DNA of 31,369 nucleotides from DATKKX01 sp035542775 (GCA_035542775.1 DATKKX010000438.1:1-31369), one strand, 5' to 3'; positions 6,957 to 15,501 are shown, counted from the first letter of the stretch. A program made the numbers and translations. Notes: generated by a model from the sequence alone, not told the origin.

Positions 6957-8154
6957 CCTTCGGACTGAGCGGGATGAGCTCACGGCACAGGCAAATGGCA
7001 CCGCCTTGCGTCCATGCAGGATGGAGTCGATCCAGTACGCCAAACTGCCTAAGCCACTCAGGCCGCGGGCTGGCCGATTTCTTGATCTCGATCGGATACA
7101 TCGCCCGATCCTGCACGAGCAGCAGATCAATCTCTTTGCCGTCCTTGTCGCGGTAGTAATAGAGTCGCGGCTGCTTGCCGCGATTCCACCAGCTCTTGAG
7201 CACCTCTGCGAACACGTAGGTCTCAAGAATCGCCCCGCCCATTGCGCCGGCTTCGAGGGTTTCGGCAGTGGACCACTCGGCGAGGTAGGCACACAAACCG
7301 GTGTCGAGGAAATACAGCTTGGGCATCTTGACGAGGCGCTTCGTGAGATTGGTGTGGTAAGACGGCAGCAGAGCGATCTGAAAGCTGGTCTGCAGGATGG
7401 AAAGCCAGTTCTTCGCCGTGTTCACGGCGACGTCGGCGTCCCTGGCCAGTTCCGAGAGATTGAGCAATTGCCCGGTTCGTGCCGCACAGGCCTGCAGGAA
7501 GCGCATGAAGGCAATCTCGTCCCCTACCCGAGCAAGGTCCCTCACGTCGCGCTGCAGGTAGGTTCGGAGGTACGAGTCGTAGAACAGGTCGCGATCCCGC
7601 ACGGCCCGGGTCGCAATCGCCGGATACGATCCGCGCCAGATATCCTCGTACAGCTGCTTCAGCCCTAACGGGGCCGCGGACTTTTCACGTTCCTTGAGCA
7701 CGGCAGCCGTGGGAACGAATGGGGCCACGTTCAGTTCGCGCCGCCGGCGTTCGCGGTTCGAGAACCCGAGCAGGTTCAAGATCGCCACACGGCCGGCCAG
7801 CGTTTCCGAGATACCCTTCATCAGGTGGAATTGCTGGGAGCCGGTAAGCCAGAAGGAGACTTTCTTCCGCCCGCGTCGGTCGACCGCCATCTTGATGAGC
7901 GGAAGAAGTTGCGGCGCGTATTGAATCTCGCCGATCAGCACCGGCGGCTCATATCGCTCAAGAAAAAGAGCGGGATCACTCTGGGCGAGCGTCCGGGCGG
8001 TGGGATCGTCGAGCGTCACGTAGCGGCGGTTCTTCTTGGCTAGGTGCTGCAGCAGCGTAGTCTTGCCGACCTGCCGCGGTTCGGTCAGCAGGACGACCGG
8101 GAATTGCTCGGAGGCAGCTAGACAGGCTTCGCTGAGGGTTCGGGGGTAGTACAT
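6928..8154 (-). CDS. AAA_14 / DUF4143 family ATPase with altered Walker motifs
   Basis: This 408-residue protein has the standard layout and length of AAA_14-DUF4143 ATPases. The N-terminal P-loop domain covers about residues 1-150 with a Walker A region TEPRQVGKTTLL (24-35), a Walker B region PVLIGEIQYAP and the family hallmark LTGSQQFHLMKGISETLAGRV, which is read here in two overlapping parts. The C-terminal DUF4143 domain ends in a restriction-nuclease-like strand pair, KEIDLLLVQD and YPIEIKKSASP. Two key residues differ from family norm: Glu25 replaces the first Walker A glycine and Gly75 replaces the Walker B aspartate, each explainable by one transition (GGA to GAA, GAC to GGC). Lys31 and Thr32 remain. 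The function of the family is not settled; members are frequent in accessory regions. The ATG at 8154 begins the typical YYPRTL N-terminus. Its 3' end overlaps the antitoxin fragment. Confidence 0.88.
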   Translation of the reverse strand: MYYPRTLSEACLAASEQFPVVLLTEPRQVGKTTLLQHLAKKNRRYVTLDDPTARTLAQSDPALFLERYEPPVLIGEIQYAPQLLPLIKMAVDRRGRKKVSFWLTGSQQFHLMKGISETLAGRVAILNLLGFSNRERRRRELNVAPFVPTAAVLKEREKSAAPLGLKQLYEDIWRGSYPAIATRAVRDRDLFYDSYLRTYLQRDVRDLARVGDEIAFMRFLQACAARTGQLLNLSELARDADVAVNTAKNWLSILQTSFQIALLPSYHTNLTKRLVKMPKLYFLDTGLCAYLAEWSTAETLEAGAMGGAILETYVFAEVLKSWWNRGKQPRLYYYRDKDGKEIDLLLVQDRAMYPIEIKKSASPRPEWLRQFGVLDRLHPAWTQGGAICLCRELIPLSPKATAIPIGLL

Positions 8155-8981
8155 GCTAATCGTCCAATTTGCAAAGACAATACAAAGTAGCCGAATCCAT
8201 GGCAGCCGTTAAGTTCCTGGACGGGGATTTATCCGGTGAGGAATGTCTCTGACATGGCAACACTCCATTTCCATGTACTTGAGGATGTCGTCGAGGCTGC
8301 CTATCGCAAGCATTCAACCGCCCAACGGGTGAACTGCCTGGGCCTGAGCACACGCCCAGGAAAGCCGTTCCTTAGTTGATTGACCCTGTCGGCGTTGGTC
8401 ATCCGGCACCCGCCCGAAACGCCGCACCTCCTCGATGTAGTTCGTCAGGTCTTGCAGATCAGAATTCCATTTCCAATCTGCAAGAACTCGGGGCCAGCCC
8501 GCCGCGCAGCATTCCAGCCCGAGGCAGGCTGCGGCGGTGGTCCGCCTCGGCGCAGGCACCCTGGAGAGTTTGGGTCTATCCGCTGGTAGCGCGACGCTTC
8601 CTCCCGCTCTGGCACGACCGACGGCAGACCGGCAGGGATGACCATTTCCAGCCTCCCAGTAAGCTTCGACATGCCAAGCCGGCCACAAATACGGCTTTCT
8701 ATATCATAAACCGGCGCGTGACCGTCACCGGCATGCCAAGACTGATGCCAGCGCGGGTGGAACATGCTATCATCATGAACAGGCCGGACGGAGGACAGAG
8801 CATTCCGCCGAAGGCGCGAGTGTGGCACCGATGCAGGAGCCAGGGCCAGGAGGCGGACGGAACAATCGCCTGGCATTCTCCACCCGCTGTTCCAGCATCT
8901 TCAAGACCGGCACGAAGTGACAAACCCCTTGCGGCGCAAGCGACGCTGCGGCCGCGAGGAGAACCAACAGAGGAGACAGAC
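8155..8981. other. 827-bp stretch without a supported gene
   Basis: An open plus-strand frame runs into the ferritin gene from 8376, but its sequence before 8982 is not protein-like for any family I know. On the minus strand, fragments such as DLTNYIEEVRRFGRVPDDQR (near 8395-8455) and a 34-codon frame near 8210-8315 look somewhat helical but are short and unrecognised. The right end must hold the ferritin promoter and the left end the ATPase promoter; neither can be pinned down. The area could be decayed coding DNA. Confidence 0.4.
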
Positions 8982-9479
8982 ATGATCAAACCCGCCGTTC
9001 TTACAGCCATCAACAAGCAGATCCAGCACGAACAGAATAACGCCCATGTTTATCAGGCGGTCTCACTGTACTTCGGCCGCCTCAATCTGCACGGGCTGGA
9101 AGGCTTCATGGCTCAGCAGGCCAACGACGAATTGACCCATGCCGAGAAGCTCATCCGGCATGTCGCCGACCGCGGCGGCACGGTGGCCCTGGCCAGCCTT
9201 CCCACTCCCAAGAACGAGTTCGCCTCGCCCCTGGAAGCGGTCAAGTCGGTGCGAGATCTGGAGCATGCCACCACCGAGATGATTCACCGCCTCTTCGAGC
9301 TGGCTCGCAAAGAGGGTGACTGCGCCTTGGAGGTCCTGCTCCACTGGTTCATCGCCGAGCAGGTCGAGGAAGAACAGTGGTCGGATGAGCTGACCGCGCT
9401 CATGGAGCAGTTCCACGAGCATCCCGGGCAGGTGTTCATGGTCGATCACCGATGGGGCAAGCGCGTCAAGAAGGGGTAG
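8982..9479 (+). CDS. ftnA: Ferritin, bacterial non-haem (FtnA-like)
   Basis: This 165-residue protein has the exact length of bacterial non-haem ferritin, which oxidises Fe(II) and stores the ferric mineral inside a cytoplasmic 24-subunit shell. The ferroxidase ligands sit at canonical E. coli FtnA positions: Glu17 (HEQNN), Glu50 and His53 (NDELTHAEK), Glu94 (DLEHAT) and Gln127 (AEQVEEE), with Glu129/Glu130 available for the third iron site. No haem-ligand methionine of the bacterioferritin type is apparent. ATG 8982 is chosen because AGGAG lies about 8 nt upstream and the family N-terminus begins there; the frame is open further upstream but not ferritin-like. It is a single-gene unit that converges with the membrane-protein gene at 9714. 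The 3' end is followed closely by a CIA30-like remnant on the opposite strand. Confidence 0.95.
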   Translation: MIKPAVLTAINKQIQHEQNNAHVYQAVSLYFGRLNLHGLEGFMAQQANDELTHAEKLIRHVADRGGTVALASLPTPKNEFASPLEAVKSVRDLEHATTEMIHRLFELARKEGDCALEVLLHWFIAEQVEEEQWSDELTALMEQFHEHPGQVFMVDHRWGKRVKKG

Positions 9480-9518
9480 CAATGCCCGCGGACCGGCTTC
9501 GGGCAGGAGGGTGACGCA

Positions 9519-9683
9519 CGCCTTAACGCCGTCCACCTCCAGCCTGAACGGTCCGGCTTGCCTGTCGGAGACCATGAAGCCGAGGGATCGGACCGCCGCC
9601 CTATTGAGCGGTGCCGCATCCCGCATCCGCTCGCCGAAGGATGTGGGCACAAGGTCCTCGAACGCCAGGAAGATCTCCTGCCG
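9519..9683 (-). pseudogene. CIA30-domain fragment (C-terminal half)
   Basis: Read from 9683 down to 9519, the minus strand gives RQEIFLAFEDLVPTSFGERM followed by RDAAPLNRAAVRSLGFMVSD and RQAGPFRLEVDGVKA. This closely resembles the C-terminal half of CIA30 (NADH:ubiquinone oxidoreductase intermediate-associated protein 30) domains: a strand with an FxDLVPT turn, a disordered loop, then xIGxMxxDxQAGPFRLEVDxIxA. The N-terminal half is missing, since the frame begins at the stop of the neighbouring membrane-protein gene. The frame then runs on antisense through the ferritin gene with no natural end. I therefore call it a remnant of a gene cut at both ends. The membrane gene and ferritin appear intact. 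A short fusion product starting at TTG 9713 is possible but unlikely. Confidence 0.6.
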
Positions 9684-9713
9684 TGCGTCTCTGTTCCGAC
9701 GCCTTGCTCGCAA

Positions 9714-10298
9714 TCATGTCCCCGTGGCGCCGCCGGCATCCTGCGGGGGTGTCTGCACCCCGCGCTTGCTCCGCTCCCAGCCATGTCGCAGCAGATTGGC
9801 GATGCTCAAAATGATGCACCAATACAACATAAACTCGAAGATCGGCATGATCACAGCCGCTACCGGACTTGCTCCCTGCAACAAGGGCGGCTTGTCCAGT
9901 ATCCCCCGGTACACGGCCCATATGTGGGTTGCCATGCCCAACAGTCCGCCGAAAACACAAAAACTCAGCACCGCGTTGCCCGGCAGGCGCAGAGCCAGCC
10001 GCCAGAACAGAAGGGCGACCGCACCAAAGAGCACGCCATATACCGGCGGAATGACCCAGCGCGCCCAGTGAGGAAAGACGTAGTGATAAACGGCATCCCA
10101 GAAGCACGACGACATCAGCGCCCACACGGCGAACCAGAATGCGGCGGCACTCACGAACAATGCCCACTTGAGCCGGCGAAACCTCTCGCGCTTCAGCCGC
10201 AGGGCGAGAATCGACACAAACACCACATCAATCAATGCGAGGATCAGCGCCCCTCGCCATAGCATCTCGGTCGTTACCTTGGCATCGGCCGGCAACAT
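9714..10298 (-). CDS. Multi-pass membrane protein of unknown function
   Basis: This 194-residue protein is not one I recognise. About five hydrophobic segments are visible: LWRGALILALIDVVFVSILA near the start, then WALFVSAAAFWFAVWALMSS, VIPPVYGVLFGAVALLFW, AVLSFCVFGGLLGMATHIWA, and VAAVIMPIFEFMLYWCIILS. Basic residues between them and a Lys/Arg-containing C-terminal tail (RHGWERSKRG) are consistent with cytoplasmic loops. There is no catalytic motif or signal-peptide cleavage site. ATG 10298 is chosen over the upstream GTG because AGGAGG lies 8 nt before it. It is transcribed divergently from the sugar operon across about 280 bp, and it ends next to the CIA30 fragment. Confidence 0.75.
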   Translation of the reverse strand: MLPADAKVTTEMLWRGALILALIDVVFVSILALRLKRERFRRLKWALFVSAAAFWFAVWALMSSCFWDAVYHYVFPHWARWVIPPVYGVLFGAVALLFWRLALRLPGNAVLSFCVFGGLLGMATHIWAVYRGILDKPPLLQGASPVAAVIMPIFEFMLYWCIILSIANLLRHGWERSKRGVQTPPQDAGGATGT

Positions 10299-10578
10299 CG
10301 TCGCCACCTCCTGCTCAGCCACGATGGATACGGTCCGTGGTGAATCGAGTCGGCCCGCTGATCGCAGCCTCCATCATCATGCGTGACGACCGCGTTTCCA
10401 GATTCCGGTGAAGGTGCCGGCGAATCACGGCAGCGGACGGCATCGCCGGCTGGCAGCCAAACGGTCCGATCCGATCGAGTGGGCCGAGAGACCTTTCACA
10501 GCCGGCGGCTTGTCGTTCGGCAAGAGCGGCTGTACGCTCAGACTCCGGAATCGCAGCCTGCGAATCATGAGACATCAC

Positions 10579-12393
10579 ATGAGCCTCACCCGGCTTGACG
10601 TCGTCATCGTCCTGACCTACCTGGCTGCCGTCATTGCCATCGGATTCATCGTCAAACGCAAGTCCGCCGCGGGAATCGAATCATACTTTCTCGGCAACCG
10701 GCAGATGCCCTGGTGGATGCTGGCCATGTCCGGCTCGGCCTCCTACTTCGACATCACCGGCACGATGTGGATCGTTTCCATCCTGGTGATGCTCGGACTC
10801 CGCGGCATGTGGATCCAATTCGTCTGGGGCTTCGTTATCGCTGCGTTCAACATGGCCTTCATGGGCAAATGGATCCGGCGCAGCGGCGTGATCACCGGGG
10901 CGGAGTGGATGGTCAAGCGGTTCGGCGACGGCCGGCAGGGCAACCTCGCCCGTCTTTCGTACACGCTGTACGCCATCGTGACCATCTCCGCGTTTCTCGG
11001 GTATACCGCGGTGGGCATGGGCAAGTTCGGGGCCGAGTTCATCCCGCTCAAGCTCGGCACGCCGGCGGCCACGGAGCACGCCTGTGCCGCCCTGATCATC
11101 GGCATCACCGGCATCTATGTCATCTTCGGCGGGTTCCGAGCCCTGACACTGGTGGAGTTTTTCCAGACGATCATCCTGTCGCTCGGGGCGCTCATGATCG
11201 CCTACCTCGGCTTCGCTACGTTCCGGACGACCGGTATGGCCACGCCACCGCCGGCGGACTGGTACAGCGTGTGGCCAGTCTGGAAGCTGGAGCGAGTCGT
11301 GCCGCCGGGGTCGGTGTACGACGTGGGTGGGTCGATGTACTTCATGTTCGGGGCGGTGGTCATCACCTACGTCGCCAAGGGGCTGTTGCTGTGCGCCAGC
11401 GGCCCGGAGCAGCTTTACGACTTCCAGAAGTTTCTCGCCGTGCGCAACCCGCGCGAGGCATCGCTGACCGGCATGCTGTGGGGTGTGTTTCACACAGTGC
11501 GGTTCCCGATGGCAGCGGGTATTGCAGTGATGGGCATCGTCGGGTTCGCGGCCGAGCCCCAGCTTCTGCAGAAGATCACCAGCGACCCCGAGAAAGTGCT
11601 TCCTATCGTCATTGCCCACGCCCTGCCGGCAGGCCTGCGCGGTCTGGCCCTGGCGGCGTTGATCTCGGCGTTCATGGGCACGTTCAGCGCCATGGTCAAC
11701 GGCGGGGCCAGCTATCTCGTCCGCGACATCTACCAGCGATACCTCAGCCCGCAGGCGTCGAACCGCGAGCTGGTCTACGCCAGCTATGCCGCCTCGCTGC
11801 TCTTCATCCTGGTGGGTATCGGCATCTCTCTGCACGCCGACTCCATCAACAAGATGTTTACCTGGATCATGGCGACGCTCGGAGCCGGCGTGCTCATGCC
11901 CAATGTCTTGCGGTGGTACTGGGCGCGGCTGAACGGATGGGGTTACTTCGCGGGAACGGTGACCGGCATGGCACTGTCGCTCTTGCAGGCGATGAGTGCA
12001 CCCATCTCCGCGCTTCCCGTTTACGTGACGTTTCCCGCGCTCGCCGCGGCGGTCCTGGTTGTTGCGGTCGTGGTAGCCCTGTTGACGCCGGACACGGATC
12101 CTGGGACCCTCAAGCGGTTCTATCGCGACGTGCAACCCGCGGGCGCCTGGGGACGTGTGGCCCGGATGGTTCGGCGAGATGACCCGGAATTCCGCAAGGA
12201 GCCGTTCACGGTCGACCTCCTCAACGTATGCGTGGCAGTGCCGTGGCTGGCGTCGTTGTACACCGCACCGATATTGCTGGTGACCCATCAAATGCGGCCG
12301 GCGGCAGTGGCCGGCGCGATCGTGCTGGTCCTGACGGCCGTGCTGGCCTTCACCTGGTGGCCGAACCTGCCGAAAAAGGAAACCAAGCTTTGA
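10579..12393 (+). CDS. Sodium:solute symporter (SSS family)
   Basis: This 604-residue inner-membrane transporter belongs to the SSS family (TC 2.A.21), which uses the sodium gradient to import sugars, organic acids or other solutes. Family marks are the N-terminal helix VVIVLTYLAAVIAIGFIV, then ESYFLGNRQMPWWMLAMSGSA, read in overlapping parts as the FLGNRxMPWW signature of TM1-2, and GEWM-like ITGAEWMVKRFGDG. A long hydrophobic core of roughly 13 helices follows, with a cytoplasmic loop at about residues 500-540. The substrate cannot be told from sequence; position suggests a sugar or uronate released by the glycosidases of this operon. Starts at 10567 and 10579 are both possible; 10579 has GAG 7 nt upstream. 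It is the first gene of the operon, 35 bp before the fucosidase. Confidence 0.9.
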   Translation: MSLTRLDVVIVLTYLAAVIAIGFIVKRKSAAGIESYFLGNRQMPWWMLAMSGSASYFDITGTMWIVSILVMLGLRGMWIQFVWGFVIAAFNMAFMGKWIRRSGVITGAEWMVKRFGDGRQGNLARLSYTLYAIVTISAFLGYTAVGMGKFGAEFIPLKLGTPAATEHACAALIIGITGIYVIFGGFRALTLVEFFQTIILSLGALMIAYLGFATFRTTGMATPPPADWYSVWPVWKLERVVPPGSVYDVGGSMYFMFGAVVITYVAKGLLLCASGPEQLYDFQKFLAVRNPREASLTGMLWGVFHTVRFPMAAGIAVMGIVGFAAEPQLLQKITSDPEKVLPIVIAHALPAGLRGLALAALISAFMGTFSAMVNGGASYLVRDIYQRYLSPQASNRELVYASYAASLLFILVGIGISLHADSINKMFTWIMATLGAGVLMPNVLRWYWARLNGWGYFAGTVTGMALSLLQAMSAPISALPVYVTFPALAAAVLVVAVVVALLTPDTDPGTLKRFYRDVQPAGAWGRVARMVRRDDPEFRKEPFTVDLLNVCVAVPWLASLYTAPILLVTHQMRPAAVAGAIVLVLTAVLAFTWWPNLPKKETKL

Positions 12394-12428
12394 CAACGCA
12401 TTTCTGCCATCGCGGCCCAAGGAGGCTC

Positions 12429-14111
12429 ATGATCGGACTTCTGCTGCTGACCACCGCGGCGTGCACCGCCGCCGGACAGTCGAAGCCCACGACCCAGCCG
12501 GCCGATCGCCTGGCGTGGTGGCGGGCCGCTCGGTTCGGCATGTTCATCCACTGGGGGCCGGTCAGCATCAAGGGTACGGAGATCGGTTGGTCGCGCGCGG
12601 GCGAGCGGCGCGGGTACGGCCAGGCAGGAACGGAAGTGCCCGTCGAGGTGTACGACAACCTCTACAAGGAGTTCAATCCGACGGGCTTCGATGCCGCTGA
12701 ATGGGCGGCCCTGGCCAAGGCCGCGGGCATGAAGTACCTCGTCTTCACCAGCCGCCATCACGACGGCTTCAGCATGTTCGACACGCGGGCGAACGACTAC
12801 AAAATCACCAGTCCGCAGAGCCCGTTCGGCCGCGACGTGGTCAAGGAACTGGCCGACGCCTGTCACGCGGCCGGACTGCCCTTTGGCCTCTACTATTCGC
12901 AGCCTAACTGGCAGAGCCCGGACGCGTTCATGCCGGATCGGCACGATCGCTACCTGGAATTCCTGCGGACTCAGGTGCGCGAGCTGTGCTCCAACTACGG
13001 GCGGATCGACGTGTTCTGGTTCGATGGTCTCGGCAAGACCGCCAAGGACTACGACGGCGAGGAGCTGGTCCGCATCATTCGCGGGCTGCAACCGCAGATC
13101 ATCATCAACAACCGCACGGGGCTGCCCGAGGACTTCGACACGCCGGAACAGGCCATCGGCCGATTTCAGAATGAGCGTCCCTGGGAGAGCTGCATCACGA
13201 TCTGTCAGCAGTGGGCCTGGAAGCCCAACGACGACCTTAAGTCGCTCAAGGAATGCGTGCTGACGCTGGTACGGTGTGCCGGGGCGGACGGCAATCTCCT
13301 GCTGAACGTTGGGCCGATGCCGACGGGCAAGATCGAGCCCCGACAGGTGGAGCGCCTGCGCGAGATCGGCGCCTGGCTGGGCAAGAATGGCGAAGCGATC
13401 TACGGCACGCGCGGCGGTCCGCTCAAGCCGGGAATGTGGGGCGTGAGCACTTGCAGTGGCAACCGAGTATACCTGCACATCCTCAACTGGACGCCGGACT
13501 GCATCCGCATTCCAGACCTCGGCGTGGCGGTGACCGGCAGCCGCATTCTGGGCGGCAAGAACGTGAAAATGAAGCGTCTTGAGGGGGCGTACGAGTTCAG
13601 TGTCTCCAAGGAAGACCGGCAGGACTTCGACACGATCGTCGTGCTCGAGATGGCCGGTCCAACGGATGCCATCAAGCCGATGGCCTGGCCGTCGGGATCG
13701 CTCACCGCGGGAAAGCCCGCCCGGGCGTCCAATGTCTTCCGCAACGAGGCTGAGTTCGGACCGGACAAGGCGGTGGATGACGATCCGGGGACGGGCTGGG
13801 CGACGGACGCGGGAACGCACGAGGCCTGGCTCGAGGTCGACCTGGGCAAGGAGCAGATGTTCAATGCCGTCGCGATTGACGAGGAAAGCCAGTACGGTCA
13901 GCGGGTCGAGGCATTCGAGCTCCAGTACAAGGCGGGCGACGAGTGGCGGAGGTGCCTGAAGGGAAGGAAGATCGGGCTGGATTACTATAGGGAATTCGCC
14001 CCGGTCTCAGCCCGGCATGTCCGCCTGCTCATCATCGAGGCCAGCGAGGGACCCACCATCAGGGAGTTCCGCCTCTGGGAGATCGAGCACTCTTTTGGCA
14101 GGCGGAAATAG
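12429..14111 (+). CDS. GH29 alpha-L-fucosidase with C-terminal F5/8-type (discoidin) domain
   Basis: This 560-residue exported enzyme should release alpha-linked L-fucose from glycans by a retaining mechanism. The GH29 catalytic barrel covers about residues 25-330, with FGMFIHWGP near the start, the YLVFTSRHHDGFSMFDT block, and the nucleophile Asp199 in DVFWFDGL. The following ICQQWAWKPND and LLLNVGPMPTGKIE segments are typical. A beta-sandwich linker leads to an F5/8 type C-like domain (about 430-555: ASNVFRNEAEFGPDKAVDDD, WLEVDLGKEQMFNAVAI, ending in REFRLWEIE), likely glycan-binding. The N-terminus MIGLLLLTTAACTAAGQS resembles a lipoprotein signal (Cys12) but lacks a basic start. ATG 12429 has AAGGAGG about 4 nt upstream. 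The UroD-like gene starts 14 bp after its stop. Confidence 0.92.
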   Translation: MIGLLLLTTAACTAAGQSKPTTQPADRLAWWRAARFGMFIHWGPVSIKGTEIGWSRAGERRGYGQAGTEVPVEVYDNLYKEFNPTGFDAAEWAALAKAAGMKYLVFTSRHHDGFSMFDTRANDYKITSPQSPFGRDVVKELADACHAAGLPFGLYYSQPNWQSPDAFMPDRHDRYLEFLRTQVRELCSNYGRIDVFWFDGLGKTAKDYDGEELVRIIRGLQPQIIINNRTGLPEDFDTPEQAIGRFQNERPWESCITICQQWAWKPNDDLKSLKECVLTLVRCAGADGNLLLNVGPMPTGKIEPRQVERLREIGAWLGKNGEAIYGTRGGPLKPGMWGVSTCSGNRVYLHILNWTPDCIRIPDLGVAVTGSRILGGKNVKMKRLEGAYEFSVSKEDRQDFDTIVVLEMAGPTDAIKPMAWPSGSLTAGKPARASNVFRNEAEFGPDKAVDDDPGTGWATDAGTHEAWLEVDLGKEQMFNAVAIDEESQYGQRVEAFELQYKAGDEWRRCLKGRKIGLDYYREFAPVSARHVRLLIIEASEGPTIREFRLWEIEHSFGRRK

Positions 14112-14125
14112 GCGAGGGCCTGAAA

Positions 14126-15361
14126 ATGTCGATGACGTCGCGTCAGCGTGTGCTCGCCGCGATCGAACACGTCCAGCCCGATCGTGCGCCGGTTGACTTC
14201 GGCGCGCACCGGTCGAGCGGAATCATGGCGATCGCGTATCGGGCGCTGCGGCGGCACCTCGGGCTGCCGGAGCGGCTGCCGCGGGTGTACGACATGATCC
14301 AGCAGCTGGCGATCATAGACGAGGATGTGCTGGCCCGCTTCGGCGTGGATGCGATCGAGCTGGGTCGCGGGTTTTGTCATGAAGACAGACACTGGAAGCC
14401 TTGGCGGCTGCCGGATGGCGGCGAATGTCTGATCCCTGCCTGGATCGACGTGCGCGAGCAAGGCGGTGACTGGGTGCTGCACAGCCCGAGCGGCCGGCCG
14501 GTCGGCATTCAGAAGGCAGGCTCGCTGTACTTTGAGCAGATCCATTGGCCCTATCTCGACGGCGTGCCCGCTGACCTGTCCGGCCTCGCCGCCGCGATGA
14601 GCGAGGTCTCGTGGGCCGCGGCGTCGCCGCCGGGACCGGGGGCGGACTTGGCTGCAGGAGCCCGCGACTTCCGCACCGCCACGGACCGTGCGATCGTCGC
14701 GCTGTTCGGTGGCAATCTGCTCGAGTGGGGCCAGTTCCTCTGCCGCAACGATCGGTTTCTGCTTTTCCTTCGGCGCGATGCACGCGGCGCGCACCGGCTG
14801 CTCGACGCGCTGGTGGAACTGCACCTGGCGAACCTGGAGAAGTTCCTCGCGGCCGTCGGACCGCACGTGGATATCGTCCTGTTCGGTGATGATCTCGGCA
14901 TGCAGACCGGCCCCCAGATGTCGCCGGCGACGTACCATGATTTCTTCTTTCCGCGGCACCGCCTGCTCTGGCAGCGGGCCAAGCAACTCGGCGACGTGAA
15001 AATCATGCTGCACTGCTGTGGGGGCGTGCGGCCTCTTCTGGACGACCTTATCGCCGCGGGCCTGGATGCCATCAATCCCGTTCAGATTTCCTGCGCGGGA
15101 ATGGAGCCTGCGGACTTGAAGCGAGACTTCGGGGGGCGGATCTGTCTCTGGGGCGGAGGCTGCGACACGAGGCACATCCTGCCGCACGGTACCCCAGACC
15201 AGGTGCGCGCCCACGTCCTCGAGCAACTCGCTACGTTTGCTCCCGGCGGCGGCTTTGTGTTCCAGCAGGTCCACAACATCATGGCGGACGTGCCTCCGCA
15301 CAACATCGTGGCCATGTTCGACGCCGTCGCGGAGTTCAACCGGCAGGGACTCGCTCAATGA
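14126..15361 (+). CDS. Uroporphyrinogen decarboxylase-like (UroD superfamily) protein
   Basis: This 411-residue cytoplasmic protein belongs to the UroD/cobalamin-methyltransferase superfamily but is unlikely to make haem, since it sits in a sugar operon and lacks the usual UroD N-terminal signature. Family marks are SMTSRQRVLAAIEHVQPDRA at the start, FGDDLGMQTGPQMSPATYHD in the middle, HCCGGV at 296-301, then DAINPVQISCAGM and GGGCDTRHILPHGTPDQV, and VHNIMADVPPHNIVAM near the end. The His-Cys-Cys cluster and later Cys resemble the zinc site of MtaA/MtbA/CmuA-type methyltransferases. Such proteins recur in polysaccharide loci of Planctomycetes and Lentisphaerae, with unproven function. GAGGG lies 8 nt before ATG 14126. 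Its TGA overlaps the ATG of the IS3 relic by ATGA. Confidence 0.85.
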   Translation: MSMTSRQRVLAAIEHVQPDRAPVDFGAHRSSGIMAIAYRALRRHLGLPERLPRVYDMIQQLAIIDEDVLARFGVDAIELGRGFCHEDRHWKPWRLPDGGECLIPAWIDVREQGGDWVLHSPSGRPVGIQKAGSLYFEQIHWPYLDGVPADLSGLAAAMSEVSWAAASPPGPGADLAAGARDFRTATDRAIVALFGGNLLEWGQFLCRNDRFLLFLRRDARGAHRLLDALVELHLANLEKFLAAVGPHVDIVLFGDDLGMQTGPQMSPATYHDFFFPRHRLLWQRAKQLGDVKIMLHCCGGVRPLLDDLIAAGLDAINPVQISCAGMEPADLKRDFGGRICLWGGGCDTRHILPHGTPDQVRAHVLEQLATFAPGGGFVFQQVHNIMADVPPHNIVAMFDAVAEFNRQGLAQ

Positions 15362-15501
15362 AGAAAAAGCGACATAGCCCGGAGGAGATCGTCAAGATGC
15401 ATTGGGAAGCCGAGGGGATGGCTTCAAGAAGGAAGAAGGTCGCGGATATCAGCCGGCGGGCCGGGAGTCAGACGGTGGTCTCTCCGTCTCTTGCGCTATG
15501 A
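15358..15501 (+). pseudogene. IS3-family transposase OrfA 5' relic (47-codon frame)
   Basis: The frame begins MKKKRHSPEEIVK and continues EAEGM, then KKVADISRRAG and SQT. This matches the N-terminal helix-turn-helix start of IS3-family OrfA proteins, which read roughly K-K-R-H-S/T-P-E-E-I-V-K-L-R-E-A-E, then GKxVAEV and GVSEQT. It stops after 47 residues, with the rest of OrfA, all of OrfB and the inverted repeats absent. It is a relic of an insertion. Its ATG overlaps the UroD-like stop (ATGA at 15358-15361) and its TGA overlaps the ABC ATPase start (ATGA at 15498-15501). The ABC start itself has no ribosome site, so translation of this short frame could feed ribosomes to the ABC gene. The family assignment is strong for the first 13 residues and weaker after. 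Confidence 0.72.

Noticed and set aside
8376..8981. N-terminal extension of the ferritin frame
   Set aside because: Ferritin is complete from 8982 with a good ribosome site; the upstream part is Pro/Arg-rich and unlike any domain.
10681..12420. Long minus-strand open frame of 579 codons opposite the symporter
   Set aside because: It is His/Asp/Arg/Gln-rich antisense translation of a clear membrane transporter and has no recognisable domain.
12288..13820. Minus-strand frame opposite the fucosidase
   Set aside because: Antisense shadow of a clear GH29 gene with biased composition and no motif.
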